Source: Lewinellaceae bacterium SD302
Lineage (GTDB): Bacteria > Bacteroidota > Bacteroidia > Chitinophagales > Saprospiraceae
Assembly (NCBI GenBank): GCA_002591745.1
Contig: PDLQ01000041.1
Location: 1-41,792, forward strand
Direction of reading: 5' to 3'
DNA length: 41,792 bases
Part shown: positions 33,764 through 40,429 of the stretch, piece by piece
How positions within the stretch are numbered: the stretch's first letter is position 1
Layout of the letters: the number at the start of each line of letters is the position of its first letter
Made by a program: the position numbers and the translations under genes
Notes under the pieces: model-generated
The model's database searches: none
What the model saw: only the letters and a program-made list of their open reading frames with translations
Told to the model about the DNA's origin: nothing

Positions 33764-35116
33764 TTATTCGAACTGTACCCAGCTGCTCGCTCGTTGACTG
33801 CCGTTACTCACGCTCAGGCGATACAGGCCGGCGGCTAGTCCATTGCGCGCTATCTGGTTTTTGTTTCTCTCCCTCATGAGTAACCGGCCCTGCTGGTCGT
33901 AGAGACTGATCCAGAAATCGCCCTGAACCGGGGAGTCGAAATAAATGGTTTCCCGTGCCGGATTCGGGTACGTTTTCATGGCTAACAAACCTGCCCGGCC
34001 TGACGCCAGATCGGACGGGGTAGCAGAACCGTTGTTTTCCGTGGTGGAGCTAACCACCTCCCTGATGAAGTTGAGTCGACGCCAGATCTCATTATGCAGA
34101 TCGATGGGAGCCAGACTTTCGCTGCTACTATCCCCTTGGCGGATCATGATCAGTCCTTCTTCCCGTGAGATGCTGATGAACTGACCGTCCCGGCCGGCGG
34201 CCAACACTACGTCGGCCGGGGCGTCAGGGGCCAGCGGGCCAGGGAAGATGACGTTGGCATTATCCGGGCTGATATAACTGTCCTGGCCATTGAGCCACCA
34301 CAAGTAGCCGTAGGAAGGATTTAAATCCTGAGATGGGGATAACATGGCATTCAGATAGTCCGCATCCTGGATGACCGGTACTCCGTCCCAGTTTCCATCA
34401 TTCTGAATCAGTAGGCCGTAGCGAGCCATCAGACGGGCGCGACTGAAGTAGGTGGTGTTGTACTGGTCATAAGGCACCCAAATTCCATTACTACCCCCAA
34501 CCCGATCTTCAAAACGGGAGTTAGTAAAGGCATTTTGCGTCTGCCCGGTGGCAGTTTCTAATACATCTCTCAACAAGGCATAAGGAGCATTATGGTAGGC
34601 CCAGCGGGTATCCACCGGTGCCCGGTAGAGCAGGCAGGCCGGGTCCGTGCAACCGAATAGAAATTCGTTCAGTCCACTGGTCATTTTTAGCTGACTGAGG
34701 ACTGTGATGCTGTCCTCTTGCTCCTGGTCCAGGCTGGTCCAACCCTCCCCGAGGTAATCGGAAGTGGGGTCATTGATGTCCAGCTCGCCTTCTTCCTGGG
34801 CGATTCCGACCAACATTGCCCGCAGGCTTTTGCTGGCACTGGCCCAATAATGGATGCTATCCTGGGTATAAGTGCCAAAGTATTGCTCCAGAACGATCTT
34901 GCCGTCCTTTAAAACCAGGAAGGCATCGGTTTGCTCCGCCTCCAAAAACTCGTAGAGCGAAGCGATGCTATCGGTTTGCCAGCTGAGTTCTTCGGGGGTG
35001 GTGACGGCCCATTCGGCAGCGGCGTCGTGGGAAGGTGGGAAATATAGTTCCTGGGCGTTGAGGCTGAAAACCAGGGTGACGGCCTTCAATAAGTATAGTG
35101 AGCGGTATAGTGACAT
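33764..35116 (-). CDS. Secreted beta-lactamase-family serine hydrolase with T9SS sorting domain
   Basis: 450 aa, short signal peptide (to about residue 21, FSLNAQ). Catalytic S93-x-x-K96 (SASK) and Y-x-N in WAYHNAPYALL fit the class C / esterase-type family. The third motif is not obvious. The end is a T9SS domain (MKTYPNPARETIYFD ... NGLAAGLYRLSV). The substrate is unknown: D-amino-acid peptidase, esterase or similar. It converges with the M14 gene across a 36-bp gap that has a C run (33729-33737) but no good terminator. Confidence 0.87.
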   Translation of the reverse strand: MSLYRSLYLLKAVTLVFSLNAQELYFPPSHDAAAEWAVTTPEELSWQTDSIASLYEFLEAEQTDAFLVLKDGKIVLEQYFGTYTQDSIHYWASASKSLRAMLVGIAQEEGELDINDPTSDYLGEGWTSLDQEQEDSITVLSQLKMTSGLNEFLFGCTDPACLLYRAPVDTRWAYHNAPYALLRDVLETATGQTQNAFTNSRFEDRVGGSNGIWVPYDQYNTTYFSRARLMARYGLLIQNDGNWDGVPVIQDADYLNAMLSPSQDLNPSYGYLWWLNGQDSYISPDNANVIFPGPLAPDAPADVVLAAGRDGQFISISREEGLIMIRQGDSSSESLAPIDLHNEIWRRLNFIREVVSSTTENNGSATPSDLASGRAGLLAMKTYPNPARETIYFDSPVQGDFWISLYDQQGRLLMRERNKNQIARNGLAAGLYRLSVSNGSQRASSWVQFE

Positions 35117-35475
35117 GGGCGGATTAAATGGGTTGATCAGGAAGTAAGACCGATATTGTTCGCCCGGGTTTATTGTAAGGTGGAAATTAATGGCTTAGTT
35201 AAGCGTAGAATTCGGGCCGCGGATTTGCTGGTAACGGCTTTGCCGTGCAAAATAATTTGGGACGTGGATTTGCGCGGATAAACGCGGATTTGCTAATAAT
35301 GACATCACCGTTTGTGGGGCTAAAAATCCATAACTCCCTCAAGGAGGATCGATGGTCAGCGGAACTAATTCGCTTTTATCCGCGCCCCAAAATAAGAGCT
35401 TGTATGGACGTTTTGAATTGTAAAAGCTTGTAAACACCGGCCGAAAGCCCGTGAAAAGCCGCTATTTTTGCAGCT
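35117..35475. other. Intergenic region, 359 bp, with palindromic repeats
   Basis: Contains the triloop hairpin ACGGC-TTT-GCCGT (35234-35246) and an 11-bp inverted repeat GCGCGGATAAA (35272-35282) / TTTATCCGCGC (35375-35385), next to partly matching AATAATTTGGG / CCCCAAAATAA. No gene is seen. The right end bears a -7 box for the regulator gene. Confidence 0.55.
35463..35470 (+). promoter_or_regulatory. -7 box immediately before the winged-helix regulator
   Basis: TATTTTTG matches TAnnTTTG exactly but ends 5 bp before the GTG start, so transcription would begin at or next to the start codon, implying a leaderless mRNA. The -33 region is poor. Confidence 0.4.
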
Positions 35476-36360
35476 GTGAAGAACCAAATTATTCTTTCCT
35501 ACGTCGGCCTTGCTACATTGTTAGCCATCCTGGTCATTCTATTTTCCTCCGTGATCCGTCACGAGGACACGGTTGTTATTCAGCCGGAAAGAATCGACCT
35601 GGCCCTAAGAAAACTGGGGCACGAAATATTACTGCAAATGGGCGACAGCAGCAGTACCGTTTCCCCCGTCGAGCGGCGTGGCGAAAGTAACTACGTGCTG
35701 CCCCTGGGCCTGGAAGTAGACTATACCCTGCTTCGTCGATTCGGCCCCGAAATCCTCGGGGAGATCGGACTTGAAGAACACTATAGTCTGTCGTTACTCA
35801 ATCGTGAGACCGATCTGATCGAACTGGGCTTCGATTGGCTTTCTCTCAAAACTGGTGACCGCGTTCCCTGCCTGGGACGAGATCAAACTGAGGTCTGCCA
35901 CGATATCCTACTGACCCTATACCCTCCTCCCCCTCCCCAGGATCAAAAATTACCCGCCGCAATGGCAGGTGGCCTCTTACTAATCTTTCTGGGCAGCTGG
36001 TGGTGGCAACGTAAAAGTCCCGATCCCCAAATGGAGTCAGCAACGGAAGTGGCCGGCTCAGGCATTACATTAAGCCCGGTTACTACCTTCGATCCCGTCG
36101 TTCAACAGTTGACCATTCATGGCGTCGCCAGCGAACTGACTTTCCGCGAAGCCAAATTGCTCCAATACTTAGCCGAGCAGCGCGGCGAAGTACTCAGTCG
36201 CGAAGCCATCCACGCCGCCGTCTGGGGCAGCGAAGGCGTACTGGTAGGCCGCAGCCTGGACGTTTTCATTTCCCGCCTCCGCAAAAAGTTAGCCGCAGAC
36301 GAGGCGGTAGAAATCGCCACCATCCACGGCATCGGCTATCGCTTTCTGGCGGGTAAATAA
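35476..36360 (+). CDS. Membrane-anchored winged-helix (OmpR/PhoB-type) transcriptional regulator
   Basis: 294 aa, GTG start. Topology from hydrophobicity: membrane segment 1 (about 5-27), a ~130-residue periplasmic domain holding C132 and C141 (possible disulfide), a Pro run, membrane segment 2 (about 160-177), then a cytosolic linker and a C-terminal winged helix (about 211-293; LTFREAKLLQYLAEQRGEVLS, SLDVFISRLRKKL, TIHGIGYRFL). No receiver or kinase domain. It resembles ToxR/CadC-type one-component sensors but with the DNA-binding domain at the C-terminus. The signal and targets are unknown. Confidence 0.83.
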   Translation: MKNQIILSYVGLATLLAILVILFSSVIRHEDTVVIQPERIDLALRKLGHEILLQMGDSSSTVSPVERRGESNYVLPLGLEVDYTLLRRFGPEILGEIGLEEHYSLSLLNRETDLIELGFDWLSLKTGDRVPCLGRDQTEVCHDILLTLYPPPPPQDQKLPAAMAGGLLLIFLGSWWWQRKSPDPQMESATEVAGSGITLSPVTTFDPVVQQLTIHGVASELTFREAKLLQYLAEQRGEVLSREAIHAAVWGSEGVLVGRSLDVFISRLRKKLAADEAVEIATIHGIGYRFLAGK

Positions 36361-36418
36361 GCAGCTGTTTAAAGCGGGTTTCTTAACTTGTTGCTTTATC
36401 ACCAACCCGATCCACTCT

Positions 36419-37060
36419 TTGGAAGCGCTCTACCTCATCCACCACATTCACATTATCCGCGGGCAAAAAGTGATGCTCGATGCTGACCTGGCCGTTATTT
36501 ATGGCGTAAGTACCAAGCGACTCAACGAAGCCGTAAAAAGAAATATTGATCGCTTTCCGGCGGATTTCCATTTTCAGTTGTCTGAAAAAGAATGGCAGAA
36601 CTTGAAATCACAGTTTGTGACCTCAAGTGAGGAGGAAGAAAACTTGAGGTCGCAAATTGCGACCTCAAGTTCACAAGACGAAGATTTGCAGTCACAAAAC
36701 GTGACCGCAAACGACGACGATACCGTCGTCGAGGAAATCCTTTCCGACCTGAACGCCGTCAAATGGGGGGGGCGTCGCTACGCTCCCTACGCTTTCACCG
36801 AGCACGGGGCCGTCATGCTCTCCAGTGTACTACGCAGCGAACGGGCGGTACGCGCCAGCATCCAGGTGGTGCGCGCCTTCGTAAGAATGCGAACGATGCT
36901 GTTGAACCAGGAAGAACTCGCCCAGCGACTCCTACAACTAGAGGCCAACGTAGACGGCAACTTCCAGGTCGTTTTCGACGCCATCAATGAACTGATGTCA
37001 GCAAAGGCTAAAGAAGGGCAGCGGCGGATGATCGGCTTTAATCGAGGGGAAGAGGAATAG
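36419..37060 (+). CDS. ORF6N-domain (phage antirepressor-like) protein with a repeated NLRSQxxTSS segment
   Basis: 213 aa from TTG 36419; no ATG is available near. The ORF6N domain (about 5-60) opens IHIIRGQKVMLDADLAVIYGVSTKRLNEAVKRN, then WGGRRYAPYAFTEHGAVMLSSVL (about 116-138), and a helical C-terminus. Between the two conserved parts, family members usually carry one LRSQ-x-x-TSS; here it occurs three times in diverging form (LKSQFVTSS, LRSQIATSS, LQSQNVTA), with an acidic spacer. The DNA under each unit is a palindrome. Such proteins are thought to bind DNA, often in mobile contexts. Follows the regulator gene by 58 bp. Confidence 0.85.
   Translation: MEALYLIHHIHIIRGQKVMLDADLAVIYGVSTKRLNEAVKRNIDRFPADFHFQLSEKEWQNLKSQFVTSSEEEENLRSQIATSSSQDEDLQSQNVTANDDDTVVEEILSDLNAVKWGGRRYAPYAFTEHGAVMLSSVLRSERAVRASIQVVRAFVRMRTMLLNQEELAQRLLQLEANVDGNFQVVFDAINELMSAKAKEGQRRMIGFNRGEEE
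36600..36711. repeat. Three palindromes within the ORF6N gene
   Basis: Unit 1: 36600-36612 / 36616-36628 (11 of 13 pairs). Unit 2: AACTTGAGGTCGCAA (36641-36655), one A, and its exact 15-bp complement 36657-36671. Unit 3: TTTGCAGTCAC / GTGACCGCAAA (36685-36695 / 36701-36711, 10 of 11 pairs). Each encodes one LxSQxxT unit. Confidence 0.8.
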
Positions 37061-37096
37061 CGTATTTTTACTATTAGAAAGAAACAAATATCCGCT

Positions 37097-38449
37097 TTGA
37101 CCAAGAAATCACGCCGCCGTCTCGTCTTGTACAGCATTTTGCTCCTCCTGCTCATTTCTGCCTTTCTTTACGCACTGCCCCTTTTGAGGACCGGGGCGGG
37201 TTACGCCGCCAAAATGGTCTGTAGCTGCGTGTACGTACAGAACAATCCGCAATCAGTAGCCGAAATTCAGGCAGAGAAATTGAATTTTTCGGTTTTGGGG
37301 TCTAGCAAAGTAGCAGTGTATGAAGATACGCGTAGCGTAACGGCTTCCTTCTTCGGACTGGCCAAAAGAGAAGCCCGCTTCGTTCCGGGCCGGGGCTGTA
37401 TTCTCATCAACGATACTGACACTCCCCTTCCGGCCGAGTACCAAAAACCGGCTGTTCAGATCAGTCATACGCGTAGTGACTTTCTGCTTAAACCAGACAC
37501 TGCTACTTTGCTAGGCATCAATACCAGCCAACTGAAAGAAGCACTCGACTACGGCATGCAAAGGGTTCCCGGTGGCGGAGCATCGGCGATCGTTATTCTC
37601 CGCAACGGCAAAGTGCTGGCCGAGCGTTACGATGACTATTATGGTCCCCAGACCCCGATTTTGGGTTGGAGCATGACCAAGTCCATTACCGGTGCGCTGG
37701 TAGGCATGCGGGTGGCCGATGGTGCCATCGAACCCGAAGAAAGGCCAGTCTTTACGCGTTGGGCCAACGAAGAGGACCTCCGCCGCCAGATTCCGCTCTT
37801 GAACCTACTGCAAATGAACAGCGGCCTGAAATGGGAAGAAGCCTACGGTGGAGTTACCGATGCCACCATCATGCTGCACGATCAGCCGGATATGGCCGCC
37901 TACGCCAAAAAGAAACCCGTTGCGGTTCCACCGGCCACCAACTGGGTCTATTCCAGCGGCACCTCAAACCTGCTGATGGATAAGGTACGCGGCAGTTTCG
38001 ACGACGATACCGACTTTCTGAATTACCTCTACGACTCCCTTTTCCACGCCATTGGTGCCAACAGCTTTCTCATCGAAACGGACCAGAGTGGTCTTCCGGT
38101 GGGTAGTAGTTACGGCTGGGCCACCGCCCGCGACTGGGCGAAAATGGGGCAGCTTTTCCTGAATGAGGGAAAATGGCGGGGAAAAGAAATTATTCCCGCC
38201 CAGTGGATTAAAAAAATGCGGGAACCCGCCGCCGGCTCGGGGGGCATTTACGGAGGCCAAATCTGGTTAAAAGGTCCGGATACCCCGAGTCTACCGGATG
38301 ACGCTTACGCCTTTCGTGGGTTCCAGGGCCAGAGAGTTTTCATCTTGCCGAGCCAACAAATCGTGATCGTCCGGCTGGGGCACAATGATGATAAGGTCGT
38401 GAATTTCGATCGGCTGATCGAAGGAGTATTGAATGCGATTGGTGATTAG
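37097..38449 (+). CDS. Membrane-anchored beta-lactamase-family serine hydrolase
   Basis: 450 aa from TTG 37097. A Lys/Arg-rich start and an N-terminal membrane anchor (about 10-30) are followed by a family-typical Cys-containing region (MVCSCVYVQ; VTASFFGLAKREARFVPGRGCILIN) and the catalytic domain with S192-x-x-K195 (SMTK) and YSS in WVYSSGTSNLL, plus a Gly-rich RGFQGQRVFILP end. No T9SS domain, so it probably stays in the periplasm or inner membrane. Substrate unknown. Two inverted copies of the dispersed motif (pair F) fall in its non-catalytic N-terminal region. Confidence 0.87.
   Translation: MTKKSRRRLVLYSILLLLLISAFLYALPLLRTGAGYAAKMVCSCVYVQNNPQSVAEIQAEKLNFSVLGSSKVAVYEDTRSVTASFFGLAKREARFVPGRGCILINDTDTPLPAEYQKPAVQISHTRSDFLLKPDTATLLGINTSQLKEALDYGMQRVPGGGASAIVILRNGKVLAERYDDYYGPQTPILGWSMTKSITGALVGMRVADGAIEPEERPVFTRWANEEDLRRQIPLLNLLQMNSGLKWEEAYGGVTDATIMLHDQPDMAAYAKKKPVAVPPATNWVYSSGTSNLLMDKVRGSFDDDTDFLNYLYDSLFHAIGANSFLIETDQSGLPVGSSYGWATARDWAKMGQLFLNEGKWRGKEIIPAQWIKKMREPAAGSGGIYGGQIWLKGPDTPSLPDDAYAFRGFQGQRVFILPSQQIVIVRLGHNDDKVVNFDRLIEGVLNAIGD
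37302..37514. repeat. Dispersed motif, inverted pair F (exact 18-bp arms)
   Basis: CTAGCAAAGTAGCAGTGT (37302-37319) and its exact reverse complement (37497-37514), both inside the serine hydrolase gene, translated as SSKVAV and DTATLL. A mini-hairpin TACGC-GTA-GCGTA (37327-37339) lies between them. Confidence 0.9.
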
Positions 38450-38463
38450 TAATTAGCTCTGTA

Positions 38464-39306
38464 CTACCAGCTACCACCGGCACCGCCACCACCAAAACCA
38501 CCGCCGCCAAAGCCGCCGAAGCCGCCGCCGCCGAAACCACCGCCGCCGCCAAAGCCACCTCCGCCACCACCACCGCCGCCGCCAAAGCCGCCGGGGAAGA
38601 TTACCCAGCCACCGCCGCGCCTTCTGCGTCGGCCACGATTGGGGTCATCCATTTCGTAGCGACCGTTGCGCCAGTAGCCGCCTTCATCGTCGTCGTCATC
38701 ATCGTTGCGATTAGCGAAGCCCGATAAAATAATAAAGACCAACAAAATCAAGAAAAGGATAAAAATGGGTGGAATGCCGCCGCCCTGGTCACCGTCGCCG
38801 GGTTCGGCCGTGTATTCTCCCTTGGCCAGGTCTTGAATGGCGCTGGTGGCCCGGTCTAGTCCCTGGTAGTATTGACTGTTTTTAAAGGCCGGGGTAATGA
38901 TATTATCGATCAGTCGTTTGGCTACGGCGTCGGGTAAGAAACCTTCGGCTCCGTAACCGGTCTGGATGCGAATGGCCCGGTCTTGCTCGGCGACGTAAAT
39001 AAGCACGCCGTTGTCTTTCTTCTCGCTGCCCCCGATTCCCCAACTGTGGGCAATGTCAAGACTACGCTGAAAGGCATCTTCTCCATCCAGCGACTCTTCC
39101 GTAACCACCACCACCTGGGTACTGGTTTCCCGGGCAAACTTGGCCAGTTTTCCTCCCAATTGTACTTCCTCGTTACGACTCAGCAAATCGGCGTAGTCGT
39201 GTACGAGGTAATCGCGCTTGGGTGGAATCGGTTTTTGGGAAAACAGATCAGTGATTCCGCTTGCAAGCAGCGCGATCAGGAGGAGATATGTGGCGAAGCG
39301 GTTCAT
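38464..39306 (-). CDS. TPM-domain membrane protein with a Gly-rich tail
   Basis: 280 aa: signal peptide (about 1-23), TPM domain (about 30-165; VHDYADLLSRNEEVQLGGKLAKFARETSTQVVVVT ... NGVLIYVAEQDRAIRIQTGYG), a membrane segment (IFILFLILLVFIILSG), then an acidic/Arg-rich strip and a tail made almost wholly of Gly and Phe ending GGSW. Homologues (YgcG type) sit next to LemA genes and are often linked to envelope stress; the biochemical role is unclear. Last gene of the meaB-lemA-TPM-TPM run and convergent with the serine hydrolase. Confidence 0.88.
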   Translation of the reverse strand: MNRFATYLLLIALLASGITDLFSQKPIPPKRDYLVHDYADLLSRNEEVQLGGKLAKFARETSTQVVVVTEESLDGEDAFQRSLDIAHSWGIGGSEKKDNGVLIYVAEQDRAIRIQTGYGAEGFLPDAVAKRLIDNIITPAFKNSQYYQGLDRATSAIQDLAKGEYTAEPGDGDQGGGIPPIFILFLILLVFIILSGFANRNDDDDDDEGGYWRNGRYEMDDPNRGRRRRRGGGWVIFPGGFGGGGGGGGGGFGGGGGFGGGGFGGFGGGGFGGGGAGGSW

Positions 39307-39343
39307 TATGTGGTATGGTAGTAGTGACAGTAGGTAGTCGTGG

Positions 39344-39383
39344 TAGTATGACAGTAACCGTCCTTAAGGATACTATCATACTA
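39344..39383. repeat. Hairpin between the two TPM genes
   Basis: TAGTATGA-C-AGTA (39344-39356) pairs with TACT-A-TCATACTA (39371-39383), one C-A mismatch, with TCCTTAAGGA (39361-39370) in the loop. It fills the 91-bp gap between the two cotranscribed TPM genes; perhaps an mRNA processing or partial termination site. Confidence 0.5.
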
Positions 39384-39397
39384 ACAGAACTAGCGGA

Positions 39398-39832
39398 CTA
39401 ATTAATACTGATCGTATTTGGCAACTCATTCTCGTTTTCACCGCTATCCTCTGCGGGAAAGTGGCGTTTGAGTTTCGCTCCAATCTGCTGGATAGCCAGG
39501 CAAATGCCACCGGCAAAATCCTGCTGACGAAAGTGGTTTTGCATAAGGTCCCGCTCTTCTTTCCAGAAGTCTTCGGTAACCACTGCATCGATACCCTCGT
39601 CGCCGATGATGGCAAATTCCCGACGGCTGATTTCCAGGAGGATGAGGACGCCATTCCGAAATTTGGTCTTGTGCATACCGAGCTGCTGAAACACCTTTTT
39701 AGATTCGGTGATGGCATCCACCTTGGCATCGGTTTCGAGGTGAACACGGATTTCTCCGGTCGTACACTCTTCAGCCAGGCGAATGGCTTCGATGATCCGG
39801 GCCTCTTGTTCCGGTGTGAAAAAGTCGACCAT
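39398..39832 (-). CDS. TPM-domain protein (short, no signal peptide)
   Basis: 144 aa. It starts FFTPEQEARIIEAIRLAEECTTGEIRVHLE and continues with FQQLGMHKTKFRNGVLILLEISRREFAIIGDEGID, the TPM pattern, without signal or clear membrane segment. The ATG overlaps the lemA stop by one base (TAATG), so the two are translationally coupled. In Bacteroidota such a gene regularly stands between lemA and a Gly-rich TPM protein. Molecular role unknown. Confidence 0.86.
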   Translation of the reverse strand: MVDFFTPEQEARIIEAIRLAEECTTGEIRVHLETDAKVDAITESKKVFQQLGMHKTKFRNGVLILLEISRREFAIIGDEGIDAVVTEDFWKEERDLMQNHFRQQDFAGGICLAIQQIGAKLKRHFPAEDSGENENELPNTISIN

Positions 39833-40416
39833 TAGAATTCTACGGTCGGGGCGGTTTCACTGCCGCTCTGGGCCTGGAACTGCGCTTTTTCATCGAAGCC
39901 AAATACGGAAGCGAAAAAGCTGTTTGGGAAACGGCGAATTTTCTTGTTGTATTCGGTGCTTTCTTCGTTGAAACGGTCGCGGGCTACAGCGATGCGGTTT
40001 TCAGTACCTTCCAACTGAGCGGTAAGGTCACGAAAATTGGAATTGGCTTTCAATTCCGGGTAGCGTTCTACCGTTACGAGCAGGCGACCGAGACTGGAGC
40101 TGAGTTCTCCTTGCGCGGCCTGGAATTGTTGCAGTTTTTCCGGAGAAAGGTTGCTGGCGTCTACATTAACGCTAGTAGCTTTGGCGCGGGCGTTAACTAC
40201 GCTTTCGAGGGTCGATTTTTCAAAATCGGCCGCTCCCTTTACGGTGTTGACGAGATTGGGGATCAGATCGGCACGGCGCTGGTACTGGCTCTGGACATCG
40301 GCCCAAACTTTCTCTACGTCTTCCTCGGCGGAGACGAAGCCATTGTAGCTATTGCAGCCACCGATGAGCAGCAGGGCCAGTAGCCCGATGATGATACCTA
40401 ATGTTCCGAATTTCAT
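39832..40416 (-). CDS. lemA: LemA-family membrane protein
   Basis: 194 aa, the usual size. One N-terminal membrane segment (TLGIIIGLLALLLIGGCNSY) is followed by the conserved helical domain: VEKVWADVQSQYQRRADLIPNLVNTVKGAADFE, then LLVTVERYPELKANSNF, LQAQLEGTENRIAVARDRFNE-type motif (here DLTAQLEGTENRIAVARDRF) and FPNSFFASVFGF. Function not established. First LemA-TPM gene after meaB, 13 bp downstream of it. Confidence 0.93.
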   Translation of the reverse strand: MKFGTLGIIIGLLALLLIGGCNSYNGFVSAEEDVEKVWADVQSQYQRRADLIPNLVNTVKGAADFEKSTLESVVNARAKATSVNVDASNLSPEKLQQFQAAQGELSSSLGRLLVTVERYPELKANSNFRDLTAQLEGTENRIAVARDRFNEESTEYNKKIRRFPNSFFASVFGFDEKAQFQAQSGSETAPTVEF

Positions 40417-40429
40417 AGTGTAGTGTGGT

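Noticed and set aside
38464..38620. GCC/ACC-rich low-complexity DNA as a possible repeat array
   Set aside because: It is the codon image of the Gly-rich tail of the TPM protein, not an independent repeat or CRISPR.
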